DNA from: Isoetes taiwanensis
Lineage: Eukaryota; Streptophyta; Lycopodiopsida; Isoetales; Isoetaceae
NCBI GenBank assembly: GCA_021234155.1
Contig: JAJEKV010000041.1
Span: 6,952,917-7,016,916, forward strand
Direction: 5' to 3'
DNA: 64,000 bases
Part shown: positions 8,779 to 19,118 of the stretch, one piece after another
Layout of the letters: each line of letters opens with the position of its first letter
Numbering within the stretch: the stretch's first letter is position 1
Translations under genes and position numbers: made by a program
Notes under the pieces: model-generated
Told to the model about the DNA's origin: nothing
Databases searched by the model: none
Seen by the model: only the letters and a program-made list of their open reading frames with translations

Positions 8779-11113
8779 TCAATGGTGCCTCTCCAAATCA
8801 AGATGGTGTGCAACATATTGAAAAGAGCAATATCAATGAAAAACCAACTCCTAGCAAGAATGTTGAAGAAAAACAATTAGTCCTCTATAGTAGGGTGCAA
8901 TGGAGGAACAAGAAGGTGAGAATCATGCACAAGTGCAACAAGGAAATAGTAGGCCAAGGAGTCATTGTGCTAGCAGATCCTGGTCAAGCTGTTAATGATG
9001 AAAGGCTAGGGGAAGACAATATTGGTATTGCAATTTCGATGTTGGAAGACAACTGGAAAGGTAAAGGTTTGGGTGACAAGGAATGTTTTGGTTGTGTCAA
9101 GCAATTGGAGGTTCCTTGCATCATGGCATGGCCTATAAGTAGTGTTCAATTTGTGGAGGATTATATTTTTCCAGAGCCTGAGGTTGTTGGGGACAATGAT
9201 TGTCTTGATATTGATCCATTGGCAGTTGGAACTCTAAACCTAGGCAAAAGGGGAGAAGTATCGGGTTGCGGACATTATCCTAGCAAAAGAGCCAAGTTGA
9301 ATAGTGACACCAAACGTGAGACAATGGTGAAGGTTAGGGGCTCAGATTGTTGTTGGAGTGCTTGTATGCAATTCTTTACAATAGAACAATTGGTGGAAGC
9401 AAGAGCCACTTTTCAAGAGTACACTGTTGATGAGAGGAGGACCTACATGTACACAATCTTCGAGCATGCACTTCAAGATGAAAGAAACCCAAACAGAAAA
9501 AGATACCCTTTGCTAGGCAAATGGATATGTGCAAAAGCATGGCAGAGTATCCATGCAATTCCAACTTCTTCATGGCATAATTGGCAAAAAAAATAGGCAG
9601 AGAGAGGAACAGGATTGCTTTACATGGAAATAATGGTTTGTTGAGACCAACAGCTAGGACCTTGGTGCGCAGGGAGATATTTGAAAAATATATTGATTTC
9701 AATGCAGAGTCTATGCCACACAAAAGTAGAAGGGATGAAAAGGGAAGAGCAGTTGTTGAGAAAAGGTTGCCATCACATTGTACTCAAAAGAGTATTTTGG
9801 AAGAAGTGAATTCCCTACTTCGAGAATTGGGAATTCTTCCAATATCCCAACCTAGCTTTAGTAGGTTATGGAAGAAGCATTTCAATCATGTCACCATAGC
9901 AACTTCAAACAACTTTGCAAAGTGCAATTTATGTGCTAAGTTGAAGGAGACTCTTGATAAGGCTGTGCAACCTAGTCAAAGGGCTAGGATAAGGGAGCAT
10001 ATGAAGGACCATATGGTGACCAACTATCATGTAGATCATGTTATTGGATGTGGAGGACTTTATCCGCATTGGAACCCAATAACTATTTATGTATTATACA
10101 TGACAAGATGGACCAGCAAAAGACTTGTCTTCCACAATTCAAGTACATACCAAAGTCATGTGGAAGATCATACCCTTTACAGATCTCAATGACTGGGGCA
10201 ATCTTGCATGGGCAGAATCAAACCTACTATGGCCATTTTAGTTTGGAGTTGTGGAGTGATGGTCCAGATTTTCATATTGGGAGTATCATGAGGTGTTTGA
10301 GAAACTATGAAAATGGATACAATGGTCCCCTCCAGGACCTTCTGACTAGCCAGGCACTATATAGAGCATTGTTAGATGGAAACCCTAACAATATTGAAAA
10401 GTTCAGCAAGGCAAGGTTTAGGAAGCATGGGTCTAATGAGCATGTTGGAGCTTCAACTTCACGTGCTAAACCTCAAGATCTACCCAAAAGGTTTCTCTTG
10501 CAACTTGATAACTGTCTTTGGCCAAAATAAGAACAGTGGATGTTTTCTTTCCTATCCTACTTAAATGTTTGTGGGGATATTTGAAAGAGTTAATTTAGGG
10601 TTTCTTATGCCCGGGCATACCCATGAGGATATGGATGCATTATTTAGCAAATATAGTTGTATACTGAAGCAGCAAACAGTGACCAACTTTCCTAGGCTAA
10701 TGGAAATCTTGCATGAATGCACTACTCCAAACCCTATAGCTTCTCTCATAGAAGAAGTGCCCGATTGGAAGAGCTTTGTGGATGGTTATACATTGGATCT
10801 TGAAGGTCATTCCGGCCTCTGCCAGTTCACTTTTTGGGTGAGAGATGGGATTCCAATCTTCCAATGGAAGATGAGACCTTCAGAGGATGAGTGGAGAGGA
10901 GGGGAGGAAATATGGCGTAGAGATGAGAATGGCAAGCCTATGATACCTCTAGGTCAACCAAATGCTTTAAAACCTACTGAAGAAGTGAAGCAATTGGGAT
11001 TGACTAAGGAAGGAATCCAAGACTATATAAAGCATTGGCAAACCAATCCAGATGACACCAATCGTGCCTTGGTGGCTTACTGGAAGAAGGTGATTAACCT
11101 GTTGGGGAGATAG
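8779..11113 (+). pseudogene. DUF7869-type transposase-like gene, frameshifted
   Basis: Coding sequence runs in four overlapping frames. The first (8808-9596) ends SSWHNWQKK at an A8 run where the next frame (9581-10192) continues KIGRERNRIALHGNN, so one indel breaks the join. It then carries KCNLCAKLK, a zinc-binding-like CxxC. The third frame (10048-10530) holds YLCIIHDKMDQQKT (acidic residue at about 10102), QTYYGHFSLELW and LLQLDNC (Asp at about 10507). The fourth (10565-11113) holds NLGFLMPGHTHEDMDALFS (acidic residues at 10625-10636). D...D...GHTHED/ID is the pattern of the DUF7869 RNase-H-fold transposase-like proteins seen in ferns, lycophytes and oomycetes. An upstream acceptor-like site suggests a missing 5' exon. 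It abuts, and probably interrupted, element 2. Confidence 0.6.
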
Positions 11114-11290
11114 ACACATCCTCGGATGAATTGAAAGAAGGGTGGTTGCCTAAAACTAGGTGGAAGACCTTAGCAGTGTGCCGAGGATTTTGATGACTTG
11201 TAAGTAGCATTCGCAAGCAATATGCTCCTCCTCCTTCCGACAAACACTATGTTGGTCCTAAGAACAATAGGTCAAAGTTTCTAGGCATGG

Positions 11291-11678
11291 ATGCTTATGA
11301 ACCTTCCAATCGACTTGGAATGCCACCAATTTGTGGTAGTAAAGCCGCCAGATTTAGATACATATCCGGTGTGGTTGGGGTTCACTATCTCCGATATTTG
11401 CAAAGAAGAAGGTAATATTAACTTCAACCATGTGCGGGTGGAATATGGTGGTGTCGGTGCATCGGTTGACCAACGTGATCGGATAAAGAAAGGTACTCAG
11501 ATTGTTGGACAAAGAAATGGAGGAGAACCGAAAGTGATCCCGATCTTTGGCTAGACTATGAAAGTGTTTTGTACTCATGGACTCCAAACACTATTCCAGC
11601 TAGAAATGCGAGAATTACAATACCTCAGGATGTCACGAAGAAGGCTATGATAGCATTGGGGGTGCTTGAAGAAAGTTG
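11291..11678 (+). pseudogene. C-terminal domain of the DUF7869-type gene
   Basis: The frame encodes VVVKPPDLDTYPVWLGFTISDI, a P.W.G.I pattern like the small beta domain that ends such proteins, then VRVEYGG. At about 11530 a frameshift leads into LWLDYESVLYSWTP and TIPQDVTKKAMIALGVLEES with a stop at 11678. The related fragment at 52496-53353 has the equivalent RPF(W)IAKVL segment. The gap 11114-11290 is frame-disrupted coding remnant. Confidence 0.5.
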
Positions 11679-11883
11679 AATAACTATGTAAATTTTTGTT
11701 ATCACGTTTTTATGATATGGTGCTATATTGTGAAATATTGACTATTTTGTAAATAACATGATATTACGTTTTCATAATTTTGAGGTGAAATGTGTGAATT
11801 TGAATATGCTACTAAAAACATGCAATATGAAATTTGTCCCAAAATTAAGACATAAACCCAATTTAATTGAATGATGGTTCTAT

Positions 11884-12095
11884 GGTGCAAAATACCCTAT
11901 GCATCGAGGAAGCTCTAGTAAAGAAGGACCTACTTTTATCTGGAACTCTCGCGTGACCTCTTTGTAAGATGGGGTAGCATCTATTGTGGAATCTACATCA
12001 AATTGTTTCTGAAAAACTGAGAAGATTGAGTCGAGGTCTGCTTCGGCTACATGAGCAGTGGCGTTGTACTAGCGCCTGGAGGTTGAAGTGGCCAC
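11884..12095 (-). pseudogene. Partner-gene remnant of element 2
   Basis: Starting at the codon equivalent to the ATG of the element 1 partner gene (here GTG, 12095-12093), the minus strand encodes a protein clearly similar to residues 1-70 of that gene: AEADLDSIFSVFQKQFDV against AEADVNDIFRVFGKEIDV, ATPSYKEVTREFQIKVGPSL against ATPAYRQVLEEFQARVGPSL, and CIGYFAP against CIGYFVP. There is a TAG where element 1 has Trp (RRWY), and the homology stops after YFAP. Lost start, internal stop and truncation make it a pseudogene. It shows that the H3-like gene and partner gene travel together. Function unknown. Confidence 0.75.
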
Positions 12096-12203
12096 GATAC
12101 TGAGGTGAAGGGGGTTATAAAACAGATATAAGAGCGGCTTAATGATAAAAAAAATTGCCTTGGATTGAGGAGTGAGATTGTAGATTGCAATCGAGGGTTA
12201 TAG

Positions 12204-12215
12204 TTATATATATAG
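12204..12215 (-). promoter_or_regulatory. TATA box of the element 2 partner gene
   Basis: Minus strand CTATATATATAA, about 120 bp before the ancestral start codon at 12095. In element 1 the same gene has CTATAAATAG 124 bp before its ATG. Confidence 0.55.
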
Positions 12216-12381
12216 GCAAAAAAGATTTTTAAGGTTTGAGAAAATCATTTTGAGGTCTAATTAGGTGTTTCTCAGGTAGTTTAAGATTGTGAACATGCAG
12301 AAGACTTGCTAATGATCCTATTGCAATAATTTTCATCTAACTTAGAGGTGTTTTGGGTAAGTTATGGCAATTTAAAATCTG

Positions 12382-12452
12382 ACTACTCAGACAGTGCGCG
12401 AGAGCCCCGACCTAATTTTTAGCTAAGATCATGGGCGCACTATGTGAGTAGT
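12382..12452. repeat. 71-bp imperfect palindrome, element 2 (distal)
   Basis: Starts ACTACTCAGACAGTGCGC and ends GCGCACTATGTGAGTAGT, with an internal TAATTTTTAGCTA core. Same length as the copies at 12574-12644 and 14083-14153. It lies between the H3-like gene and the partner-gene remnant. Confidence 0.9.
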
Positions 12453-12573
12453 GGACACTTGTTTGGGTCCAAAGTTTGGTATGAAGGTAGAATCTTGCTC
12501 ATCTCGAGGAGTTAAGCCAAGATATGCCTGCATTTTCTTATTTTGAACTTGTCTTGGGGCACTTCTAGGGATG

Positions 12574-12644
12574 ACTACTCACACAGTGCGCGAGAGGCTC
12601 GACCTAAATTTTAGGTAAGGCCATGGGCGTACTCTGTGAGTAGT
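12574..12644. repeat. 71-bp imperfect palindrome, element 2 (proximal)
   Basis: Starts ACTACTCACACAGTGCGC and ends GCGTACTCTGTGAGTAGT, with core TAAATTTTAGGTA. It lies 192 bp from its partner at 12382, close to the 200-202 bp spacing of the palindrome pairs of element 1. Confidence 0.9.
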
Positions 12645-12801
12645 GGACACTTGTTTGGTCACTTTTCGTCCAAATTAAGTAAAATAAATTACACATACTA
12701 TTATTATGGTTACAGCAAAGACATTATCACAACTCACAACTTGTGTTAAACAGCTTTTGTATTACAAAAAAAAAGAAAAAAAAAATTATTAACATGATCT
12801 A

Positions 12802-13859
12802 TCAGTCTTCCTTCTTGATAAACCTGGCCAGCTTCATGTCCCTAGGTATGCAAGTTACTCTTCTAGCATGAAGAGCACATGCTAAGGAATTTTCAAAGTG
12901 CTACACCAACTTCTGCTCTGCTGCTTCTTGTAAGGCGAGCAATATGTCAGTTGTTACCCTCTTCGTCTTGTCGAACTCGTACATAATTTCTCGAGTGAGC
13001 TTTGCGAAGGCGGCTTGGGGAATCAGAAGTCCATAGCTCCTCTGGAAGTGCCGAATCTCTCGGGAAGCTTTCGTGAAGTACGAGTTTCTGCTCCTCTTCA
13101 TGGGCTTCTTCGGTGGTGCTGGTCTTTTCGAGGGTGGCTTCAGGGTGTTATCCCTTGTGGGCCTTCCTCCTTCCACGTACCAGACCTTGTTTTGCCTGTA
13201 ATACTTGGCGTAAGCCTCTTCTTGTACTCTCGCTCATGCTTGAGTACGTACGACTCCCGTGCCGACTTGTTTAGCTTCTGGGGTCCGCATCTGCTTTAGG
13301 CCAGGCTAGGTAGGGAGGTGGTGCCTCTAGTTCTTCATTGTCTGCTTCTTCATTACCTGGATTTGAGGGTCCTGTTGCTTGTTGTGGCGGGGTATCTCCC
13401 AAGCATCATCATTTGACTCAGAGTCTGAAGATGAAGATGGGGGTCTGTCGGGCTCCCTCTCCGTGATGGTAATTCCTTTTCTCAGGGTGGACTTGGTCTT
13501 CCTCTTCATCAACTCCACTCCCTTGCCTTTTGCTTCTTTCTTCTTTCTTAGTTCCCCCTTCTCCTTCCACCTGGCTAGCCTCGCCTCCTTTTTCTTATTC
13601 TCCAGAATCGTGGCAGCCTGCTCCTCTGATTCATTTGATCTGGGACTCTGACCTTCTTCCGGTTCCCCTCCCTCTGCTCTGTTTGTTGCTCTTGTAGCTC
13701 TTTATTTATTCGATCTGCTAACTCCTCCAAAGAATCTTTTGGGTTTTCTTTCCTTCTCCTTCTCTTGGCCTGATTTGCCTTCTGCTTAATGGCATGCTGT
13801 TGGGCTCTTTCCTCCTCATTTTCTCTAGGCTTCCTTGTTGTTTGCGTGGTGTGGGCCAT
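12802..13859 (-). pseudogene. Histone H3-like gene of element 2, broken
   Basis: ATG at 13859-13857 opens MAHTTQTTRKPREN, an altered H3 tail (H3 is ARTKQTARKS): Lys4 is Thr, Lys9 is kept. A Glu/Arg/Lys-rich region follows; a frameshift near 13580 leads into PPSSSSDSESNDDAW and another frame change leads to the linker EGGRPTRDNTLKPPSKRP, which matches IEGGCPTKSQTLKPPPPRP of element 1. The histone fold then reads REIRHFQRSYGLLIP, TDILLALQEAAEQKLV, a TAG at the codon that is CAG in element 1, and after it HFENSLACALHARRVT and DMKLARFIKKED to a TGA at 12802. The gene is therefore colinear with the 417-aa gene of element 1 but inactivated. TATA box and palindrome lie upstream. Confidence 0.85.
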
Positions 13860-13962
13860 GTCTTGAAATAGCTTGATCGCCTCACGAGTGCCTAAAAAGC
13901 CCCTTGTTGGTCGGAGCTAAGCAACTAAGGAGGTTAAGGTACAAATGAGAAACCCTAAAGTG

Positions 13963-13972
13963 CTATTTATAG
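13963..13972 (-). promoter_or_regulatory. TATA box of the element 2 H3-like gene
   Basis: CTATAAATAG on the minus strand, 113 bp before the ATG; element 1 has the identical decamer 112 bp before its H3-like ATG. Confidence 0.75.
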
Positions 13973-14082
13973 GTTTGAGAGTTTTAGGGTTTCCACTTGT
14001 AATTTTCATGTTATCTAACTAATTAGAACTTAATTATTTGCTAGCTTGAAATAATTGTTACTATAAGGCAAAATGTAGCCCC

Positions 14083-14153
14083 ACTACTCACATAGTGCGC
14101 CAGAGGCTGGAGCTAATTTTTAGATAAGGCTCCAGATGCATTGTGTGAGTAGT
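14083..14153. repeat. 71-bp palindrome upstream of the element 2 H3-like gene
   Basis: Starts ACTACTCACATAGTGCGC and ends GCATTGTGTGAGTAGT, with inner arms GGCTGGAGC and GGCTCCAG. Third member of the element 2 palindrome family; only one is seen upstream of this gene. Confidence 0.9.
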
Positions 14154-14357
14154 CACTCACTTTTGGCCAAACTTTCCAATTTTAACTAAAAAATATCAAT
14201 TTTTCAATTATTAGCTTAGCCCTTTCTACTAAGATGGAAATTTTTTTTCCCATTTTCGAGGTTTTTGCTTGGGTTCTCATCCCCAAGGATGAAATTCTAG
14301 ATTGTTAGTACTACTTGGAAAATGGCCAGTGCTCGATCTTGGTCATCCAAGATCATG

Positions 14358-14369
14358 GCTCTGATACCA
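14358..14369 (-). other. Primer-binding site of element 2
   Basis: TGGTATCAGAGC on the minus strand, complementary to the 3' end of plant initiator tRNA-Met, one base after the LTR end. Confidence 0.85.
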
Positions 14370-14370
14370 C

Positions 14371-15812
14371 TGTGACATCCCCTGCTCATATACGATGCTC
14401 CCATCGTATAAGAACTGAAGTTCATCCCTCGTGCCAACGCACGTGCTGACCGAGGCCGTCCACCTAACATCGAATCCTTGCTAACCAACAAGAACTCGAG
14501 GGGGCAAAATGGATGTGTCAATCATCCCGTCTCCCTCGGGATCGACCTAGCTGCGGAAGCGTAAATGAACGTAAGCACGCAGCATCAAATACATATAGTT
14601 TCACCCCGAAGGGTGACTCACCATAGCATCTGCATCAACAACATCAATATCAACAACATGGGGAAGTCCTACCCAAGGCTCGGACTCAAGGGCTTGACTG
14701 ACAACTTGGGTCTGCAGAGATCAAATCAGACCGAATTCATAACATTGGACTGGGCTGGCATAGAACATGGTCATTGGGTAGTCCGCTCCATCTGCCCCTC
14801 CTATGCATACTTTGCAGAATAGGCTGATAAGTCTTGGAGCTTGACCGTAGCCTGTCGGGTGCATAGCCAAAGGGGCTACTCCTGGGTTGCATCTCCCCAG
14901 TCCCGATGATACAGGAGAAGATCACTCCCTTTAGAGGCACGCATGCCAATTATAGGCAGCTAGAGAGTCACTGCTCATCTCCGACTTGAACCCCATTGAA
15001 GGTGACGCATCACCCAAGAGGTGTCGAACCCATGCCTTGCCCACACTCAGTGGCAAGCCATCAAGCCTAGCCCGCTAAGATCCCTGATAGGCTTTACACC
15101 TCTTATGCACAGGCCGCAATAATTTGGGAATTATGGAGGCTACTAGATGCATAATCTATTAAGGCCTTCAGGGTCTCTACCCCCCTTCCAGGAGCTCACA
15201 GATATCAACCATAATCATCCATCGAACAGAAAAATAGAATATCATCTAATCTATCTATCTAACATACATGGTTAGGTTCTTTCATTAGAGGCTGAGATCT
15301 CGGAATCTATAAGTCCTCTAAGGCTAAACTAACATAACAACTCGGCCTAATGCTGGACTGGAAGTCGGCATTGCACAACAGAATGACCACCTACTGGATC
15401 CTTGGCTCGCTCTAGCTTCACGGGCGGCGTCCATGCTATTGATCAGGAAGAAGAACGGATTTCAGAGATGTGTTGAGCAATGCGGGCTTCGCGGTGTCTG
15501 CCAGGTTAGAATGACGTAGGCGCTTGGTCAGAACATGTTCTTAGAGACTGGAAATCGAAAAGGGCATTTTTAGGGTTCCGGGATCTTTTACATGATGCTT
15601 TTAGGGTTAGAATCTAAAAGGTCACTCGGGGCTTTGCCACGTGGCAATAGGGGGGTTATATGCACATGCTAATGGGGCATGTGCAACATAACAAGTTGTA
15701 CCCTAGGGTACAACCCTTTACAGTCGCCATGTAGTCGTCAAGATCGATATGTACTAGTGATGTAGCAGTATAATATACTTATTCATATCGTATATTATGC
15801 TGGAACATCACA
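14371..15812 (-). mobile_element. 5' LTR of element 2 (1442 bp)
   Basis: Minus strand begins TGTGATGTTCCAGCA at 15812 and ends GGGGATGTCACA at 14371, the short inverted TGTGA..TCACA ends of this family. It shares long internal stretches with the LTRs at 19119-20785 and 47810-49332, for example the GGAGATGCAACCCAGGA region and a GCTTCCGCAGCTAGGT segment. It lies within or next to an older gag of the same orientation. Confidence 0.85.
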
Positions 15813-17361
15813 TTGGCTGTCCATAGTTGACAAGCAGTGGGACGAACAGAAGCTGTCTGGTTGGTATCAGGTAACTGGACTTGAACTTGAGGAAGTTGAG
15901 GGCACATCGTAGTGGTGTGTCCCCATTCCCTACATTGATAACACTGAGCTTTAAGAGGATTAAAAGATTGTCGTGAAGACTGGCCATGCTGCTGCTGAGT
16001 TTGCTGAGGTGTGGTTTGGACTTGGAAAACAAGTTTCTGATGGAAGGGCGTGGAGTGCGCACGCATATCTTCTTTCGTGGTGTGATTGCACATATTGCAT
16101 CGTTTGCAATGAGGTGGGCCATTGGTAGAATTGCACTCATTAGCAAGATGACCCTGATATATTTAACTGTATTGCGATGGTTGAGATTGTTGTGGAGTCA
16201 CAGAGGGAGGTCCGTCAAGGGAACGCCATGGGAAGACACATTTACAAAATGATTCACCAATTGGATAATCTGATCCAAGAATTGGGGTCGCAAATACTCT
16301 ATCATAGTCGAATAGTTGGAGGCAAATCCTTGCAGAAACTAGATTAAAATCTGACTTTGCATGGGATATTTTTTAAGTTTGCCGACAAAATAAGCAGACG
16401 GTCGGCAAAGTCTCGGGCAGATTCCGTGGCCTGTTGTTGAAGCTCATTGAGCTGTTTCAAAAGTTGTTGATCATTAGCCGAAGAACCATAGTGGGCTAGG
16501 AAGGCTGCTTTCATGTCTTGCCAACTTTGTTTCCAATGGCTTTTATTGGCCATGAGCCATTGGTGGAGTGCGCCACGCAGCGTAGTGGAGAAGATATGAA
16601 ATTTAATCTGTGGTTGGGAGTGACCGTTTAGAATAGTGAGAGCATCAAATTCTTCCGCGTGTGCTTGAGCACTTTGATCCACGATGGGTTTGCCTTTAGC
16701 ATTTCCAAAATGCGGTAAAGAAGTTTCAGATTAAGACCCTCAGTAAAAACTGAACGTGCTCAATAGGAGCAGATACATATTGAGGTTGAGTAATGGGGAC
16801 TTGAGGGTACACAATTATATGAGAACAAGAGGGATTTCCCATAGCTACAGTAGGGGGCATGACAGAGAAGCCAGGGTCTAGTAGTGGTAGGTATCTTGTT
16901 GTCTGGAAGTGGAGCAAGAGGACAGATGTCAGGATCAAGTGGGAGGTCACCAATATTATAAACATGAATAGCTGGTTGAAAATATGGCGAAGAAGAATAC
17001 TCATTGGCATAGGTGCGGCCAAAAGAGACACGAGAGTAGCCCATGTCATGTTGCAGTGAAGAGGGTCGGTATAAGCTGAATATGAACATAAGTGCTTTCC
17101 GGAGTTTGCAAGTAGGGTGGAGTCAGATGAACAGGGGTTTGATGAGGCAAATGTGGTTGGGAACAATTACGACAATGCGTAGGGGATCCTGGACGTGAAG
17201 AAACGCGTGGTGTAGGTGGTGTCGAGTGAACACGCGAGTGTGGGCAACCACTCATAGTCCCCATAATAAGACTCACAAATAGCATCCCGGCGTTGTTGTC
17301 GAGCCAAGCGAGCAACAGTTTGGCTGAGAAGCTCCTCTTGAATAATAGTCTGAAAGGACAT
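15813..17361 (-). pseudogene. Retrotransposon gag remnant
   Basis: ATG at 17361 opens MSFQTIIQEELLSQTVARLA, followed by frame-broken Pro/Ser-rich sequence. The core (16682-16344) reads HIFSTTLRGALHQWL, WQDMKAAFLAHYG, RDFADRLLILSANL, the helical capsid pattern of Ty3/Ty1 Gag. The C-terminal part has CYQCREWGHTTTMC (about 15901-15943), a CCHC zinc knuckle for RNA binding. The sequence ends at the LTR of element 2. Several frameshifts make it inactive. Pol is absent, so the family is not assigned. Confidence 0.7.
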
Positions 17362-17469
17362 CGTTGGGAAAAAGAAGTTAAGACCCAACAATCGGCGACA
17401 GTGTTTTGGGGTCCAGGTTCGAGATAGCCTACAAGACAAACCTCCGCGAGGACCTTAATATCAAATAGG

Positions 17470-17985
17470 AAAATCCTCAGCAATTTTGCTGAAGGAAGAA
17501 ACTAGAAATTAAGAACAAATAAACTGAAGAAAAGAAACAGAGAAACGATATGCCAAGAGAAAAATATTTGGGAGTTCAAAGAGAATACATGAGATCTCCC
17601 AAGCACGGAGATGAGACAACAAAATAACAGGACTTGTCTAAGATTCTAAGTCTAAGCTTCTGATATATATACATATAGTACAATGGCCTTGAGCCCAAAA
17701 TAGCAAAAAGTCTGTCATTTCAGATCTTGGTTACCTAATCCCAAAATCTCTGCTGACAAAGCGGGTAAATCTGCCATGATGTCTGGAGTTTTAGTTGCCA
17801 TGATTCGTGGTGCATGAGACTCATGCTCCAAGGTGGTCGTGTGTTTCTTATATCATGGATTCTCGTGGTCTCTTCTTCTTAGTTGGCATGGTCTTGTTGG
17901 CTCCTGACGTGGATGGAGGGCTTTGCCCTTAGGCTCCTTTGTGTACCTTAGTTATAGTCATGTGCCTTTGGGCACGTGACTAACA
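17470..17985 (-). mobile_element. Candidate LTR preceding the gag remnant
   Basis: Minus strand begins TGTTAGTCACGTGCCC at 17985 directly after a polypurine tract (GGGAGGGAG, 17986-17994) and ends before TTTGATATTAAGG, which resembles a decayed TTTGGTATCAGAG primer site. It would serve as 5' LTR for the gag at 17361, although the preceding polypurine tract is a 3' LTR hallmark. The inner boundary is approximate. Confidence 0.45.
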
Positions 17986-17994
17986 CTCCCTCCC

Positions 17995-19118
17995 AAAAAA
18001 AAAAAAAAAACCCACCAAAGAACACTTAGAGGAAGCGGGCACAATCTCCCAGAAAAGGAAATTCTCAAGCGCATCCGCATCATCCTGGAGGCTGTGTGGT
18101 CTGACCTGATTATGATAGCTGCAATCAGCTTCTGGCATTGTTGGAGGGCATCAAGCGAGGCCTGCCCAAGAGATGGCATGGCATTAACAAGGAACCCAGG
18201 CTTTTGGCACAGGACTAACAACATATATCATACTCATAACTAATATATGTCTTTAAATATATGTGCATGAGTCAATATACCTCTAGACATCTTGCATTGA
18301 AGACCCCTAGAAGACATCAAGCATAAAGAACCAAGTGAGGACTTTTGATTGAACATCATTTAGGCAACATAAGAGGAGTTCGAATCAATTGTACAAGCAT
18401 GAAGACTTGAAGTTGGAGCTTGAAGACACTTAGTCAAAGTTTGAAAGACCCATCAACGGTACCGTGCTAGATCCAAATTTTTTGGCATGATTCACATTGC
18501 CCTAGAATCCATTCTCATGATTCCACTCATTTCACATCCCATTTCCCTCATCTCGTGTGCCATTATCACCTTCCAAGTTTCGAAGTAGGCAAAAAGTCTT
18601 TTTCTTAGTCAAAACACTTTAAACACTTCATCATACATCCATTACTCATCAAAAATGCAAAAAATTCCATCAAATTTGGCTTCCTCTAAGGTCTTAGACC
18701 ATATTCTCTTTCTAAAAGCAAAATTAGAGAGAGAAAGATGCACATTTACAATATCAAAGTTTGAAAAGGCAAAAAATAGCTTGAAGTAAGTAGAGTGTTA
18801 ATGCAGTATATTTGGATGTCCGTGAAACTACCTAACCACAATAGAAGCTAAAGATCCTAAGACTTAAAGTTGTAGTTTAAAGCATCTACAAAAACTTGCT
18901 TGCTATTTTCTCACTGTGATAAAATCAATTTTCTAGAGCATTAATGCATGACTTTGGTAGAAACAGTTTGAGGCACCTAATCTGCAGATTTGTCCGAGTC
19001 AGTGAGATATGTCAAAATTTAAAAAAGATCTCCACAATTCAATTTGCAAAAAATTGCTTACTGCTAGAGTTATTGACCAACTTTTGACTTGGTCAGGATT
19101 GCAAATTTGAGGTTACTC
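17995..19118. other. Repeat-derived spacer without a gene
   Basis: Starts with an A-tract next to the polypurine tract. Around 18000-18230 the minus strand has an open frame without recognised domain. The rest (18240-19118) is AT-rich, with GAAGACCC and CATGATTCCA phrases that reappear around 31620-31660, suggesting a shared repeat family. Confidence 0.35.

Larger units (their letters stand above)
11884..15812 (-). mobile_element. Element 2: 5' part of a Ty3-type LTR element with H3-like gene
   Basis: On the minus strand the order is 5' LTR (15812-14371), PBS (14369-14358), A/T-rich leader, one palindrome, TATA box, H3-like pseudogene, two palindromes, TATA box, and the first 70 codons of the partner gene, where homology with element 1 stops at about 11884. 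The leader shares CCTCGAAAA..ATGGGAAA..TTT and GCTAAGCTA with the leader of element 1 (20868-20930). No gag-pol remains; the plus-strand transposase-like gene abuts the break. Confidence 0.8.
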
